Of a stretch of DNA of 64,000 bases, positions 36,739 through 45,909 are shown piece by piece. Origin of the DNA: Acidovorax delafieldii (GTDB lineage Bacteria > Pseudomonadota > Gammaproteobacteria > Burkholderiales > Burkholderiaceae_C); assembly GCF_007993815.1 (NCBI RefSeq), contig NZ_VJWE01000015.1, forward strand, positions 62,001 through 126,000, given 5' to 3'. The notes under the pieces are model-generated. The model saw nothing but the letters and a program-made list of their open reading frames with translations, did not search any database and had not been told where the DNA came from. The first letter of the stretch is position 1. Each line of letters starts with the position of its first letter. A program made the translations under genes and the position numbers.

Positions 36739-37173
36739 TCACGGGCGGGTCTCTGGCGCAGGGGGCGGCGCAGCCGGTGCCGCCGACGTCGCAGCCGCTT
36801 GTGCCGCTGCTCGCTGGCGATCACGCTCGGCGCGGTACTTGGCGGCGAAGGCACGGACTTCGGCATACGACACAAAGCCATCGCCATCCGTGTCGGCCTC
36901 GTCAAAGGCTGCCGCCAGGCGCGGGAACAGCTTTACCTCAGAGCGGCTGAGCTTGCCGTCTCCGTTGAAGTCCAGCATCTTGAATTCACGTTGTGCCTTC
37001 AGCTCGCCCGGGCTCACTGCCGCTGCGGGCTCTGTGGCGGCGTGTGTCTCCGCTGGAGGGGCCGGTGCTGGTGGGGGCGTTTGTGCCAGTGCTGCACAGG
37101 CTGCCAACAGGGCCACCGTCGCCAGGACCGGCCTTTGCAACCCCATGGACGCCAGGGATGTGCGAATGCGCAA
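36739..37173 (-). CDS. EF-hand domain protein, exported
   Basis: A small calcium-binding-type protein of 144 residues. I place the start at the TTG at 37173 because AAGGAG lies six bases upstream and the result begins MRIRTSLASMGLQRPV, a proper signal-peptide n-region, followed by a hydrophobic core ending ACAALAQ; an ATG at 37146 is a fallback. Two EF-hand loops follow: DFNGDGKLSRSE and DTDGDGFVSYAE, both with all calcium ligand positions (1, 3, 5, 12). The C terminus is Ala/Pro-rich. It is likely periplasmic and may sense or buffer calcium. No partner gene is nearby. Confidence 0.75.
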   Translation of the reverse strand: MRIRTSLASMGLQRPVLATVALLAACAALAQTPPPAPAPPAETHAATEPAAAVSPGELKAQREFKMLDFNGDGKLSRSEVKLFPRLAAAFDEADTDGDGFVSYAEVRAFAAKYRAERDRQRAAAQAAATSAAPAAPPPAPETRP

Positions 37174-37348
37174 AGTGTTCTCCTTCGAAGTCTCAACGGC
37201 CATGGTGGCACATGGGGGGCGATGGCGGTGGTTTGCAACCGGGGCTTTGCAGGCTTTCACCGGGCGTTGCAAGTCTTTGCAGAACTTTTCCCAAGGGCTG
37301 GGTGCAGGGTGGCACAGCGCGCCAGCCTGCAGCCGAGGCTCCTGCGGG

Positions 37349-38275
37349 TCAGTTCCCTGCGACCCGCACCGGATTCGAGATGCCGCTGTTCACATGGCCC
37401 GCAGGCACGTGGCGCGCTGCCGAGGTGACGTGGCCGGTCTGGTCGTCAAAGAAGAAATCGGGCTCGAACTCGCGCAGAAATTCGCCCTTGGGCAGGCCGC
37501 CCAGGAACATGGCTTCGTCCACCGCAATGTTCCAGTCCATCAGGGTGCGGATGGCGCGCTCGTGCGCGGGGGCGCTGCGGGCGGTGACGAGCGCGGTGCG
37601 GATGCGCATGCCGGTGCCACCGGCCTCGCCCGCAGACTGCAGGCGGTGCAAGGCGGCCAGCAGGGGTTTGAACGGGCCGTCGGGCAGGGGCTGTGCGGCC
37701 TTGTCGGTCTCGTGCTGCTGGAAGGCGGCCAGCCCCTCCGCCTGGTACACGCGCTCGGCCTCATCGGAGAACAACACGGCGTCGCCGTCAAAGGCAATCC
37801 GCACTTCGTTGGGGTTGGAGTCGCCCGCCTGCACCGACTCCGTCACCACCCGCGCGGCGGGGTAGCCCAGGTGCAAGGCCTCGCGCACGTCGGCCTCGTT
37901 GGCGGACAGGAAAAGGTGTGCACCCAGCGGCCGCAGGTAGCGAAACGGGTCGCGCCCTTGCGTGAACACACCGCGCTGGATGGTGGGCAGCCCATGGGCA
38001 TGGCACGAGCGGAACACGCGCATGCCGCTCACCGGGTCATTGCGCGACAGCAGCACCACCTCCACGCGCTGGTGCTCGGAGGTATTGAACGCGAGCAGCT
38101 TGCGCACCAGTGAAAACGCCACGCCCGGCGCAGCAGGTACGTCGAGCCGCTGGCGCTGCATGTCCACGTAGGCGCGGTCGTTGTCCTTTTCGAAGACGCG
38201 GTTCTCTTCCTCAAAATTGAACAGCGCGCGCGAGGAGATGGCGACTACCAGCTTGTCGTCGAGCGTCACGGCCAT
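37349..38275 (-). CDS. 5'-nucleotidase
   Basis: A 308-residue cytosolic enzyme of the 5'-nucleotidase family related to eukaryotic cN-I. Visible segments are AISSRALFNFEEENRVFE near the N terminus, VEVVLLSRNDPVSGMRVF, the haloacid-dehalogenase-like core with IAFDGDAVLFSDEAERVY (Asp nucleophile region near 162) and the end MFLGGLPKGEFLREFEPDFFFDDQ. It would dephosphorylate nucleoside monophosphates such as AMP or UMP. It follows gspF on the same strand with a four-base gap, so the two are cotranscribed, although they have no obvious functional link. Confidence 0.85.
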   Translation of the reverse strand: MAVTLDDKLVVAISSRALFNFEEENRVFEKDNDRAYVDMQRQRLDVPAAPGVAFSLVRKLLAFNTSEHQRVEVVLLSRNDPVSGMRVFRSCHAHGLPTIQRGVFTQGRDPFRYLRPLGAHLFLSANEADVREALHLGYPAARVVTESVQAGDSNPNEVRIAFDGDAVLFSDEAERVYQAEGLAAFQQHETDKAAQPLPDGPFKPLLAALHRLQSAGEAGGTGMRIRTALVTARSAPAHERAIRTLMDWNIAVDEAMFLGGLPKGEFLREFEPDFFFDDQTGHVTSAARHVPAGHVNSGISNPVRVAGN

Positions 38276-38279
38276 AAGG

Positions 38280-39512
38280 TCACTTTACAAACTGGTTGAG
38301 CTGGATGATCGGCAGCAACACGGCCAGCACGATCAGCATCACGATCAGGCCCATGCCCACGATGAGCAGCGGCTCCAGGATCGTAGCCAGGGCCATGGCG
38401 CGGCGCTGGACCTCTGCCGAGAGCTGGCGGGCCGCGCGCTGCAGCATCACGGGCAGTTGTCCGGTCTGTTCGCCCAGGCGTGCAAACATCGACAGTAGGC
38501 CCGGAAAGCGTTTCTTTTGGGCCAAGGCCGAGGCCAGCGGAGCTCCCTCGCGCACCAGCACCAGGGCGTCGAGCGCGTCGGCCCGCAGCGCGCGGTTGTT
38601 CAGCGTTTCAGCAGCCGCCTGCAAGGCCTTCAGGATCGGCACCCCGGCGCCTGCCAGCATGGCCAGCGTGCCGGCAAACCGTGCTGCGTTGTAGCCGCGG
38701 GCCAGTTTGCCCACCAGGGGCAGATTGAGCCAGGCGGCATCAAATTTCTCGCGAATATGGCCGATGGTGAGCGCCCATCTTGTCCCAAGTGCTATCAAAA
38801 TAAAAGCAATCAACATCACCCAGCCATAGCTGCGCACAAAGGCGCTCAGGCCCAGCATGGCCACTGTCAGGAACGGCAACGCCCGCTTGGTGCCTGCAAA
38901 CACGCTGGCCACCTGCGGCACCACATAGCCCACCAGGAACAACACGATCACGATGGCCACCAGGGTCACGATGGCCGGGTACAGCGCAGCGCCCACCAGC
39001 TTGGCCTTGAGCGCCTGGCGCTCTTCCAGGTCGTCTGCCAGGCGCTCCAGCACCAGGCCCAGGTTGCCGCTGTGCTCGCCCGCACCGATCACGGCGCAGT
39101 AGATGTCAGAGAACTCGCGCGGGTGCTGCGAAAGTGCGCGGGCAAAGGTGGCGCCCGCATTGACCTCGGCGCGCAGGGCGGCGACCAGGTGGCGCTGGCG
39201 TTCATCGTCGGCTTCTTCGGACAGCGCGGTGAGTGCACGTTCCAGAGGCAGGCCGGACGACACCAGCCCGGCGATCTGCCGTGTCCAGATGGCCAGCCCC
39301 GTCGCGCTGAACACCGGCCGGGTGAACAGGCGCTGGCCCAGGCTGGCGGACCGGCCGTCCAGCGACTGGCCCGTCTGCACCAGCTCCACCGCCAGCGGCA
39401 CCAGCGCCTGGGCCCGCAGCAGGCTGCGTGCGGCCTTGGCGGTGTCAGCCTCCAGGAGGCCTTTGCGGGTCTGGCCCTGGGCGTCCAGGGCTTCAAAGGA
39501 AAAAGCAGGCAT
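38280..39512 (-). CDS. gspF: Type II secretion inner-membrane protein GspF, orphan gene
   Basis: GspF is the inner-membrane platform protein of type II secretion. The 410-residue length and two GspF/PilC domains (about 70-195 and 275-395) are normal. Typical segments are FSATGLAIWTRQIAGLVSSG, the LPLERAL, VIGAGEHSGNLGLVLERLAD, and the C-terminal membrane helix ending IIQLNQFVK. The remaining gsp genes are not in the window, so this member is unlinked from the rest. The sequence GCTATCAAAATAAAAGCAAT at 38791-38810 is like half of the dispersed repeat and lies inside a membrane helix codon run. It heads the unit with the nucleotidase. Confidence 0.9.
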   Translation of the reverse strand: MPAFSFEALDAQGQTRKGLLEADTAKAARSLLRAQALVPLAVELVQTGQSLDGRSASLGQRLFTRPVFSATGLAIWTRQIAGLVSSGLPLERALTALSEEADDERQRHLVAALRAEVNAGATFARALSQHPREFSDIYCAVIGAGEHSGNLGLVLERLADDLEERQALKAKLVGAALYPAIVTLVAIVIVLFLVGYVVPQVASVFAGTKRALPFLTVAMLGLSAFVRSYGWVMLIAFILIALGTRWALTIGHIREKFDAAWLNLPLVGKLARGYNAARFAGTLAMLAGAGVPILKALQAAAETLNNRALRADALDALVLVREGAPLASALAQKKRFPGLLSMFARLGEQTGQLPVMLQRAARQLSAEVQRRAMALATILEPLLIVGMGLIVMLIVLAVLLPIIQLNQFVK

Positions 39513-39753
39513 GCAAATGCGGGCGTGGGTGGTGGGGCGTCAGCGTGGAAATCAGGCAGTCCCGCAACGGACGGATGTCCGCCGCAGGCTTGGCAGACCC
39601 TGATGGTAGCCGCTACCCAAGGCCGGGGGCTTCCACTCGACTCCCTTACCCGGGGCATGACACAGGTCAAGGCGCTGACGCATGGCACGCGCAGAATGAA
39701 AGTTGATCTGTGGCATCGGGTTGCAGGCGTTTGGAACGAACAAGGGGTCTTTC

Positions 39754-40503
39754 ATGCTGAAAAACAAGGTGGCATTGGTAACGGGCGCATCGTCGGGCAT
39801 CGGCCGCGCGATTGCGCTGGTGTGGGCGCGTGAAGGTGCCAAGGTGGTGGTGTCGGATGTGAATGTGCAGGCGGGCGAGGAAACCGCCGCGCTGGTGCGC
39901 GCAGCCGGGGGCGATGCGATCTTTGTGGCGGCCGACGTGGGCAAGCCCGAGGACTGCGAGGCGCTGGTGCAGCGCACCGTCGCCCACTACGGCCGCCTGG
40001 ACGTGGCCTGCAACAACGCGGGCATCGGTGGCCCGCAGGCGCCTACGGCCGACTACCCGCTGGACGGCTGGGCGCAGGTCATCAACATCAACCTGTCGGG
40101 CGTGTTCTACGGCATGAAGTACCAGATCGCCGCAATGCTGAAGAACGGTGGCGGCGCCATCATCAACATGGCGTCTATCCTGGGTTCGGTGGGCTTTGCC
40201 ACGGCGCCCGCCTACACGGCGGCCAAGCACGGGGTGGTGGGGCTGACCAAGGCTGCGGCCATCGAATACAGCGCGCACGGCGTGCGCGTCAATGCCGTGG
40301 GCCCTGCTTTCATCCACACGCCCATGATCAGCGGGTTGGAGCAGGACGCCGGCATCAACGCCATGCTGGTTGGCGCCCACCCCATCGGCCGTCTGGGACA
40401 GCCCGAGGAGGTGGCCGAGCTGGTGACCTGGCTCGCGTCCAGCAAGGCGTCGTTTGTGACCGGGGCGTACTACCCCGTGGATGGCGGTTACCTGGCGCGC
40501 TGA
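39754..40503 (+). CDS. Short-chain dehydrogenase/reductase
   Basis: A 249-residue classical SDR. The Rossmann motif is VTGASSGIGRAIA near 8-20, NNAGIGG around 85, the catalytic Ser in INMASILGS, the Tyr and Lys in YTAAK, and the ending ASFVTGAYYPVDGGY. It oxidises or reduces a hydroxy or keto substrate with NAD(P); the specific substrate is unknown. The ATG at 39754 has AAGGGG at suitable distance and gives a standard N terminus, whereas the longer frame adds unrelated residues. It is convergent with the LLM oxidoreductase. Confidence 0.9.
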   Translation: MLKNKVALVTGASSGIGRAIALVWAREGAKVVVSDVNVQAGEETAALVRAAGGDAIFVAADVGKPEDCEALVQRTVAHYGRLDVACNNAGIGGPQAPTADYPLDGWAQVININLSGVFYGMKYQIAAMLKNGGGAIINMASILGSVGFATAPAYTAAKHGVVGLTKAAAIEYSAHGVRVNAVGPAFIHTPMISGLEQDAGINAMLVGAHPIGRLGQPEEVAELVTWLASSKASFVTGAYYPVDGGYLAR

Positions 40504-40548
40504 AGAACAAGAGCGGCGCCCAGGCGCCCCCCCCGGCTGCCCAGGTGC

Positions 40549-41577
<1,029 letters not shown>

Positions 41578-41781
41578 GCGCCCATTGTCCGGCTGCCGTT
41601 GCTTTTGTGCAGGCGGTGGGCGCAGAGCTGGCAGTGGCAGCAGGGTTGCCCACGCACATTTTTACGAACGGGCCATTTTTTGGTAGCCAAAACTGCGGAG
41701 GCGCCACAGAATGTTTCAAGACATTTCCGCGCCGGCTGCCATTTCGCGCTGCGCGGGCCAGTCGCGCAAAAGGGATGACGC

Positions 41782-42267
41782 ATGGGTTTTTTCAGCCGCT
41801 TGTTCAAGATCCGGGAGCAGGACCCCACCAGCCCCGAGACCACCTGGGCCATGGAAGACAACGGCAGTGAACTGGTGCTGGATGCCGAGTACGCGGCCAC
41901 GCTGATGACCGAGATCGACATCGACGCCGCCATTGCCAGCCACGAGCGCTGGCGCCTGCAGCTGCAAGACATGGTCAACGGGCGCTCCGACGAAGTCATG
42001 CGGCCCGAACGCATCTGCCAGGACGACCGCTGTGACCTCGGCCGATGGCTCTACGGCACGGGCCGGGTGCGCCTGGGGCATTACCCCGCGTTCGACATGC
42101 TGGTGGCGCGGCACAAATACTTTCACCAGCAGGCGGCCGACGTGGTGACAGCTTTCCAGTCGGGCGACCAGCCTAAGGCAGCGCAGCTGCTCAACGGCAG
42201 TTGCCGACACGCATCCAACCAGGTGCTGCTGCTGCTCAAGGAGCTCAAGCGCGGGCTGGGGCGCTGA
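41782..42267 (+). CDS. Stand-alone CZB (chemoreceptor zinc-binding) domain protein
   Basis: A 161-residue cytoplasmic protein that is almost entirely a CZB domain. The predicted zinc ligands are H54 (ASHERWR), C84 (in RCDLGRWL), H111 and H115 (ARHKYFH). CZB domains are normally fused to chemoreceptors or diguanylate cyclases, where they sense zinc, hypochlorous acid or thiol oxidation through the Cys. The first 30 residues (MGFFSRLFKIREQDP) are a short basic helix that may bind another partner. No chemoreceptor or cyclase gene is nearby, so its partner is unknown. AAAGGGATG precedes the start. Confidence 0.85.
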   Translation: MGFFSRLFKIREQDPTSPETTWAMEDNGSELVLDAEYAATLMTEIDIDAAIASHERWRLQLQDMVNGRSDEVMRPERICQDDRCDLGRWLYGTGRVRLGHYPAFDMLVARHKYFHQQAADVVTAFQSGDQPKAAQLLNGSCRHASNQVLLLLKELKRGLGR

Positions 42268-42594
42268 GCCGCACCACCCCGGGTGGGGGTATTCTTTTTG
42301 CCAAGCCGTTCGGCCTTCTGAAGCCGCAATCCTCTGCCGCTGCGCGCGTCGCGCCGCGCGAAGGTGGAGGTGTCGCCAGCGATACCTTTTTTAGAGCGCA
42401 CGTGAACGACTCTTTGGCGCACTGACCGCACCGAGCATCGGCACACAGCTCTTACATCTGCAGACAGGACCCACGGCCGGAATCAGGAGGTGGCGTCGCT
42501 ATATTTCGGCGCACTTGAGAACCTTTGCTTGCACAAGGTTGCTCAATAAAACATTCATACCTAAAGCAACGATAAAGAAGAGAGAGGGAATTCG
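42268..42594. other. Non-coding gap between the CZB gene and the M48 protease gene
   Basis: No gene is evident. It opens with the weak terminator described separately, and its last 60 bases are AT-rich and likely hold the promoter and ribosome-binding site (AGAGGGA) of the M48 protease gene. I could not place a clear promoter. Confidence 0.5.
42276..42299 (+). terminator. Possible terminator after the CZB gene
   Basis: ACCCC (42276-42280), a short GGGTG loop and GGGGT (42286-42290) form a five-base stem followed by ATTCTTTTT. It is shorter than an ideal terminator but sits where one is expected. Confidence 0.4.
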
Positions 42595-43347
42595 ATGGAC
42601 CGCCGCCAACTACTGACGCTTGTGACCCTGGCATCCGGCGTGAGTGCCGTATCGCCCGTCTGGGCACAGTTTGACCTGGGCAAGATGCTCGACGCGGGCA
42701 AGGACCTGGCCAAATCCGAGTCGCTGACCGACGACGAGGTCAAGGCTGCCTTTGACCAGATGGCCGCTGAAAGCGACCGCCAAAACCGCATTGCCCCCGC
42801 CGGCAACCCCTACGCCACGCGCCTGAACAAACTCACGGCGGGCTTGGGCACGTATGACGGCCTGAAGATGAACTTCAAGGTCTACCTCACCCCAGACATC
42901 AATGCCTTTGCCATGGCCAACGGCACCATCCGTGTGTACTCGGGCCTGATGGACAAGTTCACCGATGACGAAGTGCGCTACGTCATCGGCCACGAAATCG
43001 GCCACGTCAAAAAGGGCCACAGCAAGGCCCGCATCCAGGCGGCCCTGCGCACCAGCGCCCTGCGCAATGCCGTCTCGTCCAGTAACAGCCGCGCCGGCGC
43101 CATCGCCGACTCGCAACTGGGCGATCTGTTTGAAAAAGTGGTGCGCGCCCAGCACTCCCAAAGCAACGAACGCGAGGCCGACGATTACGCGATGGGCTTC
43201 ATGAAAGCCAAGCGCTACCAGCCTGGCGCCTGCGTGAGCGCACTGGAAAAGCTGGCCGCGATGTCGGGCGGGGATTCGAGCAACTTTCTGTCCACCCACC
43301 CCTCGCCGAAGGAGCGGGCGGAGCGGATGAAGACGCAGTTGGCCTGA
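42595..43347 (+). CDS. M48-family zinc metalloprotease, periplasmic
   Basis: A 250-residue exported protease of the M48 (LoiP/YcaL-like) group. A signal peptide ends at PVWA with mature Q25. The zinc motif HEIGH is at 133-137 and a second zinc glutamate in NEREADDYA near 197-205. The sequence between has the VYSGLMDKFTDDEVRYV lead-in typical of the family. It would degrade or cleave membrane or periplasmic proteins. AGAGGGA before the ATG supports the start. A strong terminator follows. Confidence 0.9.
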   Translation: MDRRQLLTLVTLASGVSAVSPVWAQFDLGKMLDAGKDLAKSESLTDDEVKAAFDQMAAESDRQNRIAPAGNPYATRLNKLTAGLGTYDGLKMNFKVYLTPDINAFAMANGTIRVYSGLMDKFTDDEVRYVIGHEIGHVKKGHSKARIQAALRTSALRNAVSSSNSRAGAIADSQLGDLFEKVVRAQHSQSNEREADDYAMGFMKAKRYQPGACVSALEKLAAMSGGDSSNFLSTHPSPKERAERMKTQLA

Positions 43348-43380
43348 CGTCTCGTTCTGGTTAAGACCCTGGTGGGGCTG

Positions 43381-43409
43381 TACCGCGCCTTTGGGCGCGG
43401 TATTTTTTT
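43381..43409 (+). terminator. Rho-independent terminator of the M48 protease gene
   Basis: TACCGCGCC, a four-base loop and GGCGCGGTA are followed by seven T (43403-43409). It is 33 bases after the stop codon and just before the convergent ruvC end. Confidence 0.92.
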
Positions 43410-43433
43410 GTCTGGTGTGGCGCCCAGGCGGGT

Positions 43434-43982
43434 TCAATAACTCCGCCCATCCTTGTACATCGCATGCTGCCGCCGATTCAGCGTGGCGGCTTCACCCAGG
43501 CGGCCCATGGCGGATCCGGCGTGTGCATGGGTGATGGCCATGCCCAGGCCGTCGGCTGCGTCCGTGCCCGGCAGGCCTGGCAGCTGCAACAGCCGCCGTA
43601 CCATTTCCTGCACCTGGCTTTTGGCGGCGCGGCCGTGGCCGACCACGGCTTTTTTCATCTGCAGCGCGGTGTATTCGGCCACGGGCAGATTGCTGGCCAC
43701 CAGGGCGGTGATGGCGGCGCCCCGCGCCTGACCCAGCAGCAGTGTGGACTGGGGATTGACGTTGACGAACACGATCTCGACCGAGGCCACATCGGGCTGG
43801 TAGCGGGCTGCGACCTCGGTGATGCCGTCGAACAGGATCTTCAGGCGCCCGGGCAGGTCGCCCAGCGCGAGGGTGGTGGTGCGGATGGTGCCGCTGGCCA
43901 CGTAGCTGAGCTTGTGGCCGTCCATGTCCACCACGCCGAAGCCGGTGGTCTGCAGGCCGGGGTCAATACCAAGGATGCGCAT
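43434..43982 (-). CDS. ruvC: Holliday junction endonuclease RuvC
   Basis: RuvC resolves Holliday junctions with RuvAB during recombination repair. The 182-residue length is normal. The acidic residues expected of the active site are present: D7 in [10 protein letters not shown], the Glu in ASVEIVFVN near 69, and the two Asp in [14 protein letters not shown] near 140-143. It is transcribed on the minus strand downstream of the CdsA-like gene. RuvA and RuvB are not in the window. Confidence 0.95.
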   Translation of the reverse strand: MRILGIDPGLQTTGFGVVDMDGHKLSYVASGTIRTTTLALGDLPGRLKILFDGITEVAARYQPDVASVEIVFVNVNPQSTLLLGQARGAAITALVASNLPVAEYTALQMKKAVVGHGRAAKSQVQEMVRRLLQLPGLPGTDAADGLGMAITHAHAGSAMGRLGEAATLNRRQHAMYKDGRSY

Positions 43983-43991
43983 TTGCTCTCG

Positions 43992-44026
43992 TTTTTATAG
44001 CTATTGGGGCAATGGGAACTAGCGCT
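43992..44026. repeat. Dispersed short repeat, copy D
   Basis: Between the CdsA-like and ruvC genes: TTTTATAGCTATTGGGGCAA, TGGGAACTAGCGCT. The opposite strand reads AGCGCTAGTTCCCATTGCCC, then CAATAGCTATAAAA, keeping the GCGCTAGT end and an AGCTAT core but with a shorter and more diverged middle. Confidence 0.55.
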
Positions 44027-44040
44027 ATCGGCCGATTCTT

Positions 44041-45033
44041 CTACAAACCGAAGTACCAGCGTGCCGAATGGAAGAACACGGGCGCTGCAAAACACAGCGC
44101 ATCCACCCGGTCGAGCAGGCCACCGGCACCGGTGACGGACATGCCCTGCATGCCCCAGCTGGTGATGCCGCGGTCGCGTTTGAGTGCTTTCATCACCAGG
44201 TGCCCCAGGCTGCCCGCCACGCAGGCCAGCAGCGCCATGCCCAGCGCCTGGCCGGGTTTGAAGGGGGTGATGAAGGTCAGCAGACCGCCTGCCAGGCCCC
44301 CGGCGGCCACGCCAGCCAGCCAGCTGGTCCACTGAAAGCTCTGGCTCACTTGCGGCGCCACCGGTTTGTGCGGAAAGCGCCGCCCGAGCAGGTGCTGCAC
44401 CAGCATGCAGGTCTGCACCACAAACACCAGAAAGAACACCAGAAACGCGCCCTTGTCGCGGTAGCCCGGGAAGTCGAGCAGCAGCAGCGCAGGCACGTGG
44501 CTCATGCCGTACACGCAGACCATGATGCCCCACTGCAGCTTGGCATTGCGCTCCAGAAACCGCTGGGGGTCGTTGGCCAGTGCGCTCACCACGGGCAGCG
44601 CCAGAAACACGTACACCGGGATGAACACGGTGAACAGGTCAAAGTGCTTGCTGCCCACCAGCCAGAACTGCAAGGGCAGCACCACGAAGAACGCCAGCAC
44701 CAGGCTGCGGTGGTCGCCCCGGCGCGTTGGCGACAGGGTGATGAACTCGCGCAGCGCAAAAAAGCCCACGATGGCAAACAGCACCGTGGCCACCGTTTCG
44801 CCCAGTACCCAGCCGATCCAGAACACCGTGGCCATGACCCAGGAGGTCTTGAGCAGTCCCCAGAAGCGCTTGGCTTCCAGGGCCCGGGCTTCGGCTTCGG
44901 GGTCGTCGCTGGCGTGCTCGCGCAGATTGCGCACAAAGGCCCACACGGTGACGATGGACAGGATGCCGAACACGACCAGGAACAAGGCCCCGATCTGCTG
45001 GGTGGCGGTGAGGTTGCGCAGGAATTGGTTCAT
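44041..45033 (-). CDS. Phosphatidate cytidylyltransferase-like membrane protein
   Basis: A 330-residue membrane protein of the CdsA family with eight or more hydrophobic segments. CDP-diacylglycerol synthases make CDP-diacylglycerol from phosphatidate and CTP. The C-terminal signature region reads MKALKRDRGITSWGMQGMS and then AGGLLDRVDAL: the DRxD end is kept, but the KD pair and the HGG of the usual signature are changed. It may act on another lipid substrate or be a paralogue. The acyltransferase gene 45094-45855 lies 60 bases upstream on the same strand, a pairing frequent in this group of bacteria. Confidence 0.8.
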   Translation of the reverse strand: MNQFLRNLTATQQIGALFLVVFGILSIVTVWAFVRNLREHASDDPEAEARALEAKRFWGLLKTSWVMATVFWIGWVLGETVATVLFAIVGFFALREFITLSPTRRGDHRSLVLAFFVVLPLQFWLVGSKHFDLFTVFIPVYVFLALPVVSALANDPQRFLERNAKLQWGIMVCVYGMSHVPALLLLDFPGYRDKGAFLVFFLVFVVQTCMLVQHLLGRRFPHKPVAPQVSQSFQWTSWLAGVAAGGLAGGLLTFITPFKPGQALGMALLACVAGSLGHLVMKALKRDRGITSWGMQGMSVTGAGGLLDRVDALCFAAPVFFHSARWYFGL

Positions 45034-45093
45034 GTCAGCGCGCGCTCCAGGGCGCAGCGTTCGGCAAGGTCAGGGGCTTCGCGCGGGTCATGT

Positions 45094-45855
45094 TCAGACT
45101 TCCCGCAGTGCGATGACGGCGCGGCGCGCGCGGTCGAGGAACGGGCGGCGCTCTTCACCCGCTTCGAGCTGGATGGGCGCGCCAAAGGTCACCGAACACA
45201 GGATGGGCACCGGCACTACCTCGCCCTTGGGCATCACGCGCTGCACATTGTTGATCCATGCGGGCACCAGCACCACCTGCGGAAACATCTGTGCCAGCTT
45301 GAACAGGCCGGATTTGAACGACTGGGGCTCGTCGCCATGGCCGCGCGTGCCTTCCGGGAAGATCACGATGGAGTCGCCGCTCTCGAGCGCGCGCACCAGC
45401 GGGGCCAGCGGGTCGGACTCTGGCAGGGCGGAACGCAACTCCTCGGGGGTTGGCGCGCGCGGCGGGGCTTCGGGCGATGGGTCTGGGCCACCTGCGGCGG
45501 CCGTGTCTGCATCGCTCTGTGTGGCTGGTGCCCCAGTGGGCTCGGCCGCCACCAGCGCAACCGGCCGCGCGGGCGTGGCCTGGCGGTCCACATACACGGC
45601 GTTGAACACGGCGGTGGTGATCCACTGCCGGAACGGCGTCTTCGTCCAGTAATCCTTGGCAGCGATGGGCCGCGTGATGCTGCGCAGCTCTTCGGGCAGC
45701 GCCGCCCAGATCAGCACCATGTCGGCATGGCTCTGGTGGTTGGCAAAGTAGATACGCTGCTCGGCCTTGGGCGGGCAGCCATACCAGCGGGCCTGGGAGC
45801 CGGTGAGAAACCGCACGATCCCCAGCAGAAGGAAACTCATCAACTTGGCAAGCAT
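45094..45855 (-). CDS. Lysophospholipid (1-acylglycerol-3-phosphate) acyltransferase family protein
   Basis: A 253-residue PlsC-type acyltransferase. The catalytic HxxxxD motif is in ANHQSHADM and the second motif is FPEGTRGHG; both are intact. Between them is an extra stretch of about 50 residues rich in Ala, Pro and Asp (about 95-145) that standard PlsC proteins lack and that is probably a loop. The protein starts with a hydrophobic stretch and would sit at the inner membrane. Together with the CdsA-like gene it may build a phospholipid precursor. Confidence 0.85.
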   Translation of the reverse strand: MLAKLMSFLLLGIVRFLTGSQARWYGCPPKAEQRIYFANHQSHADMVLIWAALPEELRSITRPIAAKDYWTKTPFRQWITTAVFNAVYVDRQATPARPVALVAAEPTGAPATQSDADTAAAGGPDPSPEAPPRAPTPEELRSALPESDPLAPLVRALESGDSIVIFPEGTRGHGDEPQSFKSGLFKLAQMFPQVVLVPAWINNVQRVMPKGEVVPVPILCSVTFGAPIQLEAGEERRPFLDRARRAVIALREV

Positions 45856-45909
45856 GGCGGGGATGATACGGGCGCCGGGCCTGCATGCCAGGCAAGGACC
45901 TGGGCAGCG

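Noticed and set aside
38791-38811. Half-like copy of the dispersed repeat inside gspF
   Set aside because: Only the GCTATCAAAATAAAAGC part matches; the GCGCTAGT end is absent, so I do not list it as a copy.
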